Shown piece after piece: positions 17,048 through 24,772 of a stretch of DNA of 64,000 nucleotides. A program made the translations under genes and the position numbers. Source of the DNA: Tepidicaulis sp002389665 (GTDB lineage Bacteria > Pseudomonadota > Alphaproteobacteria > Parvibaculales > Parvibaculaceae); the NCBI RefSeq assembly GCF_965222285.1, contig NZ_OZ244942.1, positions 2,356,001 to 2,420,000 on the forward strand. The letters are read 5' to 3'. Position 1 is the stretch's first letter. Each line of letters begins with the position of its first letter. The notes beneath the pieces are model-generated. The model saw only the letters and a list, made by a program, of their open reading frames with translations, made no database searches and was not told the DNA's origin.

Positions 17048-17473
17048 TTATTTCCGGGGCCGCTTTTTATATGTGAGCGCCAGTTGAATGCAATGGCGCA
17101 GCTCGTCTTCCGGCAAAGCTTCATCCGGTTTGAAATGCAGCGCGCGATTTCCCTCGAAGGTAAAAACATCCGGGTAATGCGTGCGGAACATCTCGGCGAG
17201 GCGCGTCTGACAATGAACGTAAAGCGCCCAGGTTTGCCCGTCCTTCGAGACGCCGAGGCGGATCGTGCTGCCGCTTTTCGTTTTAGAGGTGAGGTAAGAA
17301 GGCTGGCCCCATTTCAAACATTCCTCAAGCGGCCCCACGCCTTCGGTCGCCGCCGCCGTTTCAAAAACCAGCGCGCGCAGTTTCAAAAGCGGACGGCGCA
17401 GCTTTGCGGGGAACGCGCCGAATGCCGCCTCGACGCCTTTGTCTTTGAATGGCGGTGTTGCGCGCATGTTCAT
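17048..17473 (-). CDS. DUF1801 domain protein
   Basis: A 141-residue protein of the DUF1801 (YdhG-like) family. The conserved features are EECLKWGQPSYLT at about residues 50-62 and RLGVSKDGQTWALYVHCQT after it. These small alpha/beta proteins have no proven biochemical activity; relatives are loosely linked to iron-chaperone or stress annotations. GGAGGGGG precedes the ATG. It sits between a TetR regulator and a GNAT gene, apparently one operon. Confidence 0.85.
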   Translation of the reverse strand: MNMRATPPFKDKGVEAAFGAFPAKLRRPLLKLRALVFETAAATEGVGPLEECLKWGQPSYLTSKTKSGSTIRLGVSKDGQTWALYVHCQTRLAEMFRTHYPDVFTFEGNRALHFKPDEALPEDELRHCIQLALTYKKRPRK

Positions 17474-17488
17474 CGCCCCCTCCTTCGC

Positions 17489-18130
17489 TCACATATTGGA
17501 CGGCCCGGCCAGACGTCGCAAAAGCTGCGCCAGGCTTTCGCCGTAAATCTTGCGCGCCGCCGCCGGGTCCTGCGCATTGGCAATGGCAAGCGCCGCCTGC
17601 ATCGCCGCGCCTGAAATCACATCCGCCAAAGGCTCGAGCGGCTGATCCGGGATCAAGCCTTCATCCACCAGATGCTCGAGCGCGTGGCCGATCAGCGCCA
17701 GATGGAAGGGCCGCTGCACCTCGCGCCAATCCGCCCAGCCCATCACCACCGGCCCGTCGAGCAGCAAAATGCGCTTCACCTCGGGCCGAGAGAAAATATC
17801 GAGCATGACCTGCGTGCCCACATGCAGATCCTCGCGGTCATGTTCGATGCCCTGCATCGTCTTTTCAAAGATTTCCTGTCCGCATTCGGTCAGCATTTCC
17901 TCGAAGACCGCCCGGAAAAGATCCTCCTTATCGGCGAACTGATAATAAAGCGCGCCGCGGGTAATCCCGGCGGCCGCGACGATTTCCTCGGTCCCGGTTT
18001 CCGCATAGCCCTTCTCGCCGAAGAGCCTGCGGGCCACTTCCAGCAGTTTGACGCGGTTTTTCGAGGGCCGTTTTGCCCTTGATTTTGCCTCTTCCGGGGC
18101 TTTGACGGGGGGCGTCGTTTCAAAACTCAT
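17489..18130 (-). CDS. TetR-family transcriptional repressor
   Basis: A 213-residue TetR-type regulator. The helix-turn-helix is at about residues 45-70 (TEEIVAAAGITRGALYYQF), followed by the helical ligand-binding domain. The first 24 residues are a basic extension (KSRAKRPSKNR). Two copies of one palindrome fill the gap to the divergent membrane protein gene. The repressor therefore most likely controls itself, the two genes behind it, and that divergent gene. The inducer is unknown. Confidence 0.9.
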   Translation of the reverse strand: MSFETTPPVKAPEEAKSRAKRPSKNRVKLLEVARRLFGEKGYAETGTEEIVAAAGITRGALYYQFADKEDLFRAVFEEMLTECGQEIFEKTMQGIEHDREDLHVGTQVMLDIFSRPEVKRILLLDGPVVMGWADWREVQRPFHLALIGHALEHLVDEGLIPDQPLEPLADVISGAAMQAALAIANAQDPAAARKIYGESLAQLLRRLAGPSNM

Positions 18131-18133
18131 TTC

Positions 18134-18187
18134 ATACAGCTTGTATAATTTATAAATCCGGCTTATTTAATCATACAGCCTGTATGA
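18134..18187. promoter_or_regulatory. Twin TetR operators
   Basis: Two copies of one palindrome: ATACA-GCT-TGTAT at 18134-18146 and TCATACA-GCC-TGTATGA at 18171-18187, with centres 39 bases apart. The first abuts the tetR start codon; the second ends 13 bases before the divergent start and overlaps its translation-start region. The repetition and position are strong evidence for operator function. Confidence 0.75.
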
Positions 18188-18200
18188 AAAGGAGCAACCA

Positions 18201-18821
18201 ATGGCCGCTTCACCTTCCCGTCAGATCCCCTGGTGGCTCTTTGCGCTGGTGCTGGGGCTGAATGCGCTCTGGCTGTGGCTCTACATCGTGCCTGCGGGCC
18301 GGAGCGAAGCCGGATTGCTCGAAATCACCCGCCTGACGGCGCGCCTTTCCGTGCTGCTCTTCTTTTTGACCTTTGCCGCTTCAGCCCTCTTCAAGCTCTG
18401 GCGGAGCGCAATGACGCGCTGGCTCCTCGCCAACCGGCGCTATATGGGCCTTGCCTTTGCGCTTTCCCATTTCATCCATCTGGGCGCGCTCACCGCCTTC
18501 TTCCTCGTCAGCCCGGAAGAACCGGCACTCGTTGCGGTCATCGGCGGGGGCATCGGCTATGCCTTTATCGCCGCCCTGGCGCTTACTTCCAATGACCGGG
18601 CGCAGCGGGCGCTGGGTGCGAACTGGCGCAGGCTGCACCTCACGGGCAGCTGGTATCTCTGGGCGATCTTCCTGAATTCCTATGCCGGCCGGGTCGGCGA
18701 AGGGCGCGAGCCGGAATGGCTTTTCCTAAGCCTGACGGGGCTTGTCCTTTCCATCGCCCTCTTGCGCCTTGCGGCCTGGATGAAGCTGCGCTGGCGCCGC
18801 CTTGCCCGGCAGGCTGTCTGA
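18201..18821 (+). CDS. Ferric-reductase-like transmembrane protein
   Basis: A 206-residue integral membrane protein with six predicted helices. Histidines placed within the helices (ALSHFIHLGAL around residue 90 and RRLHLTGSWYLW around 150) are the b-type haem ligands expected of the ferric-reductase-like / MsrQ (YedZ) domain. No MsrP-like molybdoprotein and no flavin domain are encoded beside it, so its electron partner is unknown. Ribosome site AAGGAG. Likely repressed by the divergent TetR protein. Confidence 0.75.
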   Translation: MAASPSRQIPWWLFALVLGLNALWLWLYIVPAGRSEAGLLEITRLTARLSVLLFFLTFAASALFKLWRSAMTRWLLANRRYMGLAFALSHFIHLGALTAFFLVSPEEPALVAVIGGGIGYAFIAALALTSNDRAQRALGANWRRLHLTGSWYLWAIFLNSYAGRVGEGREPEWLFLSLTGLVLSIALLRLAAWMKLRWRRLARQAV

Positions 18822-18846
18822 CAGGCCGGCTGACCCGGCAAGCAAT

Positions 18847-18860
18847 TGACACAACTGTCA
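18847..18860. promoter_or_regulatory. Inverted repeat upstream of the acyl-CoA synthetase
   Basis: TGACA-CAAC-TGTCA lies 127 bases before the acyl-CoA synthetase start. It also contains a TTGACA that could be a -35 box. Either a promoter element or an operator; nothing else in the 165-base gap stands out. Confidence 0.35.
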
Positions 18861-18986
18861 GTGATTTTCGCCGCGTCTTCTCCCCTTCTAGGGTAGACAC
18901 GCGTGAGAGATGACGGCGGACGCCAAAAAGGTATGATGCCTCCCATAAGAACTCATCAATGAGATCACTTGAGGGAGGAAGACATC

Positions 18987-20597
18987 GTGGGTTGGAATTA
19001 CGGCGATATTCTCGATCAGATCGCAACCGTTCTGCCGGGCGATGCGCCCGCGCTTATTCACGGCGAGCGCATCATAAACTGGAAAGACATGACGGCGCGC
19101 TCGAACAATCTTGCCCGCGCCCTGCATGCGCGCGGCGCCAAGCCCGGCGACAAGATCGCCTTCTATATGCGCAACCGCCCGGAATATATGGAAACGCTCG
19201 CCGCTGCCTTTAAAGGCCGGCTGACCCATGTGAACGTCAATTACCGTTATAAGGCAGACGAAGTCTTTTACATCTTCGACAATTCCGATGCGCAGACCGT
19301 CATCTATGGCTCCGAGTTCCGTGACACGATTGCCCAAATCAAAGACAAGCTGACCAAGGTCGGAACCTTCGTGGAAATCTCCGATGACGGAACGGTTGCC
19401 GATTTCGCCGTCAATTACGAGACCCTGGTGAAGGAAGGCGATGGCAGCCCGCTCGGCATCGAGCGCAGCGGCGATGACATGCTCTTCATCTATACGGGTG
19501 GCACGACGGGCATGCCCAAAGGCGTGATGTGGACGCATACGGCGCTGCGCGAGGCACAGCTTGCCGCGCTCCGCCGTCTCGGCCCGGTGCCTGAAACCAT
19601 GCCCGCACTGCTTGAGGCAATCAAAGAAGCAGGGCCCGGCGGGCGCATCATCCCCGCCTGCCCGCTCATGCACGGCACGGGACTTCTCACTGCCATGGGC
19701 CATATGATGAATGGCGGCTGCATCGTTACGCTGAAAGCGGCTTCCATGGATGCCGAAGAAATCTGGCAGACCGTGGACCGGCATCAGATCGACACGATCG
19801 CCATCGTGGGCGATGCCTTCGCCAAGCCGCTCCTGCGCGAGCTGGAAGAACATCCGGGCAAATACGATCTTTCCAGCATCGTCACGCTCATTTCCTCCGG
19901 CGTGATGTGGAGCACGGATGTGAAGAAGGGCCTGCTCAAGCACATGCCCCAGGCCATCATGACGGACAGTTTCGGCTCTTCCGAAGGGCTCGGCTTCGGC
20001 TCCTCGCTGATGACCGCGGACGGCGAGATTCAAACAGCGAAATTCCAGATCGGTGACACCTGCAAAGTCTTCGACGAAGAAGACAACGAAGTCGTGCCGG
20101 GCTCCGGCAAACCGGGCTTTATCGCCATCCCCGGCAATATTCCCGTCGGCTATTACAAGGACGAGGAAAAAACCGCCAAGACCTTCCGCACCGTGGGCGG
20201 CGTGCGCTACTCGATCCCCGGCGACTGGTGCACCGTGGAGGAAGACGGCTCGCTCACCCTGCTCGGGCGCGGCTCCGTCTGCATCAACACGGCCGGCGAG
20301 AAAGTCTATCCGGAGGAAATCGAGGAAGCGCTTAAAACTCATCCGAGCGTCGAAGACGCGCTGGTCATCGGCGTGCCGGACGAAAAATGGGGCCAGGCCG
20401 TCACCGGCATCGTCAAAGTCTCCAATGGCGCCGACTTCTGCGAGGACACACTGCGCGCCCATGTGCGCGGCCAGCTTGCCGGCTATAAAACGCCCAAACG
20501 CATCCTGATCGGCACCGTTCCCTTCCGCGCGCCCAACGGCAAAGCGGACTACAAGGGCGTTACAGCTTTCGCCAAAGAAGAACTTGGCATAGCCTGA
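18987..20597 (+). CDS. Acyl-CoA synthetase (AMP-forming)
   Basis: A 536-residue member of the ANL superfamily that activates a carboxylic acid through an acyl-AMP to its CoA thioester. The P-loop YTGGTTGMPKG is at residues 169-179, FGSSEGLG serves as the adenine-binding A5 segment, GDW is the A7 motif, and APNGKADYK near the C-terminus holds the catalytic Lys. The GTG start is chosen because GGAGG lies 8 bases upstream; a TTG six codons earlier overlaps that ribosome site. The two acyl-CoA dehydrogenases 0.9 and 2.1 kb downstream suggest a common degradation route. Chain type unknown. Confidence 0.9.
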   Translation: MGWNYGDILDQIATVLPGDAPALIHGERIINWKDMTARSNNLARALHARGAKPGDKIAFYMRNRPEYMETLAAAFKGRLTHVNVNYRYKADEVFYIFDNSDAQTVIYGSEFRDTIAQIKDKLTKVGTFVEISDDGTVADFAVNYETLVKEGDGSPLGIERSGDDMLFIYTGGTTGMPKGVMWTHTALREAQLAALRRLGPVPETMPALLEAIKEAGPGGRIIPACPLMHGTGLLTAMGHMMNGGCIVTLKAASMDAEEIWQTVDRHQIDTIAIVGDAFAKPLLRELEEHPGKYDLSSIVTLISSGVMWSTDVKKGLLKHMPQAIMTDSFGSSEGLGFGSSLMTADGEIQTAKFQIGDTCKVFDEEDNEVVPGSGKPGFIAIPGNIPVGYYKDEEKTAKTFRTVGGVRYSIPGDWCTVEEDGSLTLLGRGSVCINTAGEKVYPEEIEEALKTHPSVEDALVIGVPDEKWGQAVTGIVKVSNGADFCEDTLRAHVRGQLAGYKTPKRILIGTVPFRAPNGKADYKGVTAFAKEELGIA

Positions 20598-20640
20598 GTT
20601 ATTCTTTTAATTTACGCCATTACTTAAAGATTTTCGGAAG

Positions 20641-20672
20641 CGGCACATTGAAAAATGTGCCGTTTTTCTTTT
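20641..20672 (+). terminator. Intrinsic terminator of the acyl-CoA synthetase
   Basis: A perfect 9-base stem CGGCACATT / AATGTGCCG with a GAAA tetraloop (20641-20662), then TTTTTCTTTTTT. It ends the acyl-CoA synthetase transcript before the PAS-protein gene. Confidence 0.9.
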
Positions 20673-20737
20673 TTATTCACTTTCAATAAAGATATTATCG
20701 TTTCAATATACATATAAGACTGGGATGGGGACGTATC

Positions 20738-21322
20738 GTGACGGCAAATTTGGGCACAGGCCGTACTGCATTGATCGAGCATGCCCGCCGCACGGGCGCG
20801 CCGATCGGCCGCGCTAAAGCCGAGGAATGGGTAAAGGCCATTCCCCTCAACACCTGGGAACTCGATCCGGTTTTAACCTCCCCCAGACTAACCCGGGCAC
20901 TGGAGCACTGGCAGCGCATGGCCGAAGACGGGCTCTGCCCCCGCCACGGCGACCTTTTCCTGCCCGATCTCGCCGAAGCCGTGGAAAACGCCTTCATGGT
21001 GGAGTTGCAGGCCGAAAGCACCCGCGAAGGCCGGGACGATTACCGCTGCGTCTATATGGGCAAGGAGCTCGTGGAGCTGGTGGGCGTGGACAATACCGGT
21101 CAGCTCGTAAGCGAATGCATGCCGCCGCTCTTCGTCGATCAGTACAACGCCATCAACCGCCTGGTGCGCTGCTGGCGCCGGCCCATCCGCGGCCATGGCA
21201 CGTTCGAAGCCTGGCAGGGTATGGACAATGTCCGTTTCGAATCTCTCGTCATGCCCTGGAGCGAGGATGGAGAGGTCGTCACCCGGCTCTTTACCTGTTT
21301 GGAATTCTCGCCCGGCTCCTAA
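20738..21322 (+). CDS. PAS-domain protein (PAS_5-like)
   Basis: A 194-residue soluble protein of the alphaproteobacterial PAS_5 type. After a leader, a helix (PRLTRALEHWQRM) is followed by DLFLPDLAEAVENAFMVELQ, and then PAS-like strands (YRCVYMGKELVELVGVDNTG and FESLVMPWSEDG). No output domain is attached, so it probably senses a small ligand and acts through a partner. GTG start at 20738, with GGGATGGGG upstream. It is isolated by terminators on one side and a 125-base gap on the other. It lies between lipid genes, so a link to fatty-acid status is possible but unproven. Confidence 0.7.
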   Translation: MTANLGTGRTALIEHARRTGAPIGRAKAEEWVKAIPLNTWELDPVLTSPRLTRALEHWQRMAEDGLCPRHGDLFLPDLAEAVENAFMVELQAESTREGRDDYRCVYMGKELVELVGVDNTGQLVSECMPPLFVDQYNAINRLVRCWRRPIRGHGTFEAWQGMDNVRFESLVMPWSEDGEVVTRLFTCLEFSPGS

Positions 21323-21447
21323 CAAGATGCAGAAAACCCAAGCCTAATCGCGCCCGGCCCCAGCAACTAGTACATCAATTTTACGACTTGTAAGCAGGCC
21401 GCTCACTGCTATGCTCCCGCCATCACAATTCATGAGGGAGTAAACGA

Positions 21448-22635
21448 ATGGACGCGCTCGAAAAATTCCGCGCCGAGACCCGCGAATGGCTGGAGGCCAA
21501 CTGCCCTGCCTCCATGCGCACCCCGATGAAAGACGGCGAAGAGCCCTGGGGTGGGCGCAACGCGGTCTGGAAAAACCCGGATTCGAAAGTCTGGATGGAG
21601 CGCATGGCCGAGCGCGGCTGGACCGCGCCGACCTGGCCGAAGGAATATGGCGGCGGCGGCCTCTCTAAAGAAGAAAACATGGTGCTCCAGCAGGAACTAC
21701 GTCGCATTCATGCGCGCACCCCGCTGATGAGCTTCGGCCTCTGGATGCTTGGCCCGGCACTTCTGGAATTTGCCAATGAAGAGCAGAAGAAAGAGCACAT
21801 TCCCCCGATCGTGCGCGGTGAAATCCGCTGGTGCCAGGGCTATTCGGAACCGGGCGCGGGCTCGGACCTTGCCGGTCTTCAGACCAAATGCGAAGACAAG
21901 GGCGACCATTACCTCGTCAACGGCCAGAAGATCTGGACGTCTTATGCAGACAAGGCCGACTGGATTTTCTGCCTGGTGCGCACCGACACCTCCAAGAAAC
22001 ATGAAGGCATTTCCTTCCTGCTGATCGATATGGACCAGCCAGGCGTGGAAGCGCGGCCCATCTCCATGATTTCCGGCGCCTCGCCCTTCTGCGAAACCTT
22101 CCTGACGGATGCCAAAGCGCCGAAGAAGAACCTGGTGGGCGAACTCAACAAGGGTTGGACCATCGCCAAGCGCCTGCTGCAGCACGAACGCGCCATGATT
22201 TCGGGCATGGGCCTTGGCGGCGGCGGGGGCGCAGGCCCCGGCATCGAACAGGCCGCCAAAGACTATATCGGCGAAGAGAACGGGCGCATTGCCGACCCGT
22301 CCGTGCGCGACAAGATCGTGCGCCAGAAAATGGACAGCCAGGCTTTCGCGCTGACCATGCGCCGCTCCGCCGAAGAAGCCAAAGCAGGCCAAGGCCCGGG
22401 CGCGGCCTCTTCCATGTTCAAATATTACGGCACGGAACTGAACAAGCGCCGCTACGAGCTGCTGCTTGAGGTGATGGGCATTCAGGGCCTTGGCTGGGAA
22501 GGCGAAGGCTTCAGCGACGACGAGCTGACAACCACCCGCGCCTGGCTGCGCTCGAAAGGCAATTCCATTGAAGGCGGCACGTCCGAAGTGCAGCTCAATG
22601 TGATCGCCAAGCGGGTTCTGGAACTGCCGGAATAA
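21448..22635 (+). CDS. Acyl-CoA dehydrogenase, subunit with the catalytic Glu
   Basis: A 395-residue flavoprotein that introduces an alpha-beta double bond into acyl-CoA. The N-terminal helical domain is followed by the FAD/substrate segment WCQGYSEPGAGSDLAGLQ at about 128-145. The C-terminal helical domain ends in SIEGGTSEVQLNVIAKRVL, where E375 sits in the position of the catalytic base. It is followed 46 bases later by a second acyl-CoA dehydrogenase. The pair has the form of heteromeric alpha2beta2 enzymes such as the ChsE/FadE28-FadE29 type. Likely substrates are long, branched or ring-bearing acyl-CoAs. Confidence 0.9.
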   Translation: MDALEKFRAETREWLEANCPASMRTPMKDGEEPWGGRNAVWKNPDSKVWMERMAERGWTAPTWPKEYGGGGLSKEENMVLQQELRRIHARTPLMSFGLWMLGPALLEFANEEQKKEHIPPIVRGEIRWCQGYSEPGAGSDLAGLQTKCEDKGDHYLVNGQKIWTSYADKADWIFCLVRTDTSKKHEGISFLLIDMDQPGVEARPISMISGASPFCETFLTDAKAPKKNLVGELNKGWTIAKRLLQHERAMISGMGLGGGGGAGPGIEQAAKDYIGEENGRIADPSVRDKIVRQKMDSQAFALTMRRSAEEAKAGQGPGAASSMFKYYGTELNKRRYELLLEVMGIQGLGWEGEGFSDDELTTTRAWLRSKGNSIEGGTSEVQLNVIAKRVLELPE

Positions 22636-22681
22636 CCGGCCCTGCCCTTCAAGCAACATCAAGAAACGAAAGAGACAGGAC

Positions 22682-23824
22682 ATGGCGTTGGTATTGAACG
22701 AGGAGCAGGCCCTCCTCAAGGAAACCGCAGAACAGTTTTTTCAGGAAAAAGTTCCCGTCGCCAATTTCCGCAAATTGCGCGACAGCAAGGACGAGAACGG
22801 CTACGACACCGCCGTGTGGCGCGAGATCGCCAATCTCGGCTTTGCCGGCATCATGGTGCCCGAACAATATGGCGGTACGGATTTCGGCCCCGTCGGCCTC
22901 GGCCTCGTGCTGGAACAGGCCGGGCGCACGCTGGCGGCAACGCCGCTGATCTCCACCGTGCTTTTGGCGGGTTCCGCCATTCAGCACGGCGGCACGTCGG
23001 CTCAGCGGCAAAAATATCTGCCGCTGATCGCCTCGGGCGAAATCGTCATGGCGCTGGCGCTGGAAGAAGGCGCCCATCACAACCCCTGCGCCATTGCCAC
23101 GAAAGCGGAAGCGGCGGGCGATAATTTCAAGATCACCGGCAAGAAAGTCTTCGTGCTGGACGGCCATGTCGCCGACGTGATGATCGTCGCCGCGCGCACC
23201 TCCGGCGGGCCGAAGGACACAAGCGGCATCACGCTTTTCCTCGTGGATACGAAAAACACGGACGGGCTGAAAATCACCCGCACCCACATGGCCGATCACC
23301 GCAATGCGGCCATTGTGGAGTTCGACGGCGTGAGCGTGCCCGCCGCCAATGTACTCGGCTCCGTCGATGGCGGCTGGGACGTGCTGGAACCGGCGCTCGA
23401 TATCGGCCGGATCGGCATTGCCGCCGAAACGCTGGGCCTCATTCAGCAGGTCTTCGACACCACCGTGGAATACCTGAAAGAGCGCAAACAGTTCGGCAAG
23501 GTCATCGGCTCCTTCCAGGCGCTGCAGCACCGCGCCGCCGAGCTCTTTTGCGAAGTGGAACTGTGCCGCTCCGTGGTGCTCGAAGCCTTGAGCGCCGTCG
23601 AGGAACGGCGCAACGACGTGCCGAAGCTTGCCAGCCTTGCCAAGGCCCGCCTTGCCGAAGCCTCGCGCCTCATCACCAATGAAGGCCTGCAGATGCATGG
23701 CGGCATCGGCATGACGGACGAATATGACGTCGGCCTTTTCATGAAACGGGCGCGTGTCGCAGCGGCAACCTTGGGGGATGCCAATTTCCACCGCAACCGC
23801 TACGCCGAGCTCGACGATTACTGA
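22682..23824 (+). CDS. Acyl-CoA dehydrogenase, probable non-catalytic partner subunit
   Basis: A 380-residue acyl-CoA dehydrogenase homologue. The fold is complete (RKQFGKVIGSFQALQHRAAEL, then LQMHGGIGMTDEYDVGLFMKR). However, the C-terminal EGT/EGGT motif is replaced: in ATLGDANFHRNR the catalytic Glu position is occupied by L364. This is the pattern of the FAD-binding but non-catalytic subunit of heteromeric dehydrogenases. It is directly downstream of a homologue that keeps the Glu and ends at a terminator, so the two are most likely co-expressed subunits. The alignment was made by eye; an alternative Glu elsewhere, as in isovaleryl-CoA dehydrogenase, is not excluded. Confidence 0.85.
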   Translation: MALVLNEEQALLKETAEQFFQEKVPVANFRKLRDSKDENGYDTAVWREIANLGFAGIMVPEQYGGTDFGPVGLGLVLEQAGRTLAATPLISTVLLAGSAIQHGGTSAQRQKYLPLIASGEIVMALALEEGAHHNPCAIATKAEAAGDNFKITGKKVFVLDGHVADVMIVAARTSGGPKDTSGITLFLVDTKNTDGLKITRTHMADHRNAAIVEFDGVSVPAANVLGSVDGGWDVLEPALDIGRIGIAAETLGLIQQVFDTTVEYLKERKQFGKVIGSFQALQHRAAELFCEVELCRSVVLEALSAVEERRNDVPKLASLAKARLAEASRLITNEGLQMHGGIGMTDEYDVGLFMKRARVAAATLGDANFHRNRYAELDDY

Positions 23825-23851
23825 GCCTTTTAGGGCGGAAACACGGGATCG

Positions 23852-23880
23852 GGGCGGCCTTGCGGGGCCGCCCTTTTTTT
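23852..23880 (+). terminator. Intrinsic terminator after the acyl-CoA dehydrogenase pair
   Basis: Stem GGGCGGCC (23852-23859) / GGCCGCCC (23866-23873), a 6-base loop, then seven T. It lies 28 bases after the second dehydrogenase stop codon. Confidence 0.9.
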
Positions 23881-23999
23881 GCCCGCCCACTCGACAAACT
23901 CCCCCCTCAAAGCCCATACTGCGGCCAGAAAAGCCCATGAGTCGGCCCGCCGGCCGGGCTTGCCGTCCCAACCGCCCATGCAGGAGCGAGACCAGCCCC

Positions 24000-24233
24000 A
24001 TGTCCGACGATAACAAGGAAAACCCCGAGCGCATCACGGTGTTGGCGAAAGACTTCACGCCTGCTGCGATGGAGTTTCACCGCCGGAACATGAGCGCGAA
24101 AGGCTACCGGATGGAAGGCCAGATCGTGCCGCGCAAGTTCATGATGATCGAAGGCATGGGCGAGCCCAAATCCCTGTTCGAGGGCGAAGCCTTCTACGCC
24201 GTCACCTTCGTGCGCAAGTCGGCGGACGAATAG
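24000..24233 (+). CDS. Small conserved-looking protein, unknown function
   Basis: A 77-residue soluble protein with two acidic/basic helices and a C-terminal strand-rich part (FYAVTFVRKS). The start is the ATG at 24000; the open frame continues upstream but runs through the terminator region, so that part is unlikely to be coding. The sequence IVPRKFMMIEGMG looks like a surface-strand pair. No family recognised. Followed 65 bases later by another hypothetical gene. Confidence 0.55.
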   Translation: MSDDNKENPERITVLAKDFTPAAMEFHRRNMSAKGYRMEGQIVPRKFMMIEGMGEPKSLFEGEAFYAVTFVRKSADE

Positions 24234-24298
24234 AACCGGCAGGGGCTTTCAGTGATGCGCTTGCCAAACTCAGCGCCTACCCGGCCAAGGCGAGTGAC

Positions 24299-24733
24299 AT
24301 GAGCGACCCTTCCTCAGATGACCGCCCGGAAACGTCCGAACATCTGCCCGAGACCGCCGCAGATGCGCGCTGGATATTGCTGCGCGATCTTTTCGTTTTT
24401 CAAGGCAAGCTGATCCTGGACGGGTTGCGGGACCTTCTCCTCAGCCCCCTTTCCTTTATCGCGGCGGCCATCGACCTTCTGTCCGGCCCGCGCAGCCAGA
24501 ACTTCTACGAGCTTCTGGAGATGGGCCGGCGCAGCGAGCACTGGATCAACCTTTTCGGTGCGGCAAACCCTGAGAAACCTGCGGAAGGCACCCGCAGCGC
24601 CGATGATCTCGTCGATCAGATGGAAGAGCTGGTCAAACGCCAATATGAAAAAGGCGGCATGACTGCCAATGCCAAATCCGCCATCGACAAAGCGCTCGAT
24701 GCCTTGCAGAAAAAGGCGCGCCGGGATAGCTAA
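24299..24733 (+). CDS. Conserved hypothetical membrane-associated protein
   Basis: A 144-residue protein. Residues 1-22 are acidic and Pro/Thr-rich. A hydrophobic stretch at about 44-62 (LLLSPLSFIAAAIDLLS) may insert in or lie on the membrane, and residues 100-140 form a charged helix (DQMEELVKRQYEKGG). I know similar short proteins in proteobacteria, with no assigned role. It lies 39 bases before the flavoprotein gene, so co-transcription is possible. Confidence 0.6.
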   Translation: MSDPSSDDRPETSEHLPETAADARWILLRDLFVFQGKLILDGLRDLLLSPLSFIAAAIDLLSGPRSQNFYELLEMGRRSEHWINLFGAANPEKPAEGTRSADDLVDQMEELVKRQYEKGGMTANAKSAIDKALDALQKKARRDS

Positions 24734-24772
24734 TCCCCTTTCCGGGCAGTCTCAGACGGCGCAGGACAAGTT

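Noticed and set aside
18888..20462. A 524-codon open frame on the minus strand opposite the acyl-CoA synthetase
   Set aside because: The acyl-CoA synthetase motifs on the plus strand explain this stretch; the antisense translation has no recognisable domain.
22649..24058. A 469-codon frame on the minus strand across the second acyl-CoA dehydrogenase and its terminator
   Set aside because: It runs through a strong terminator and lies antisense to a family member with intact motifs.
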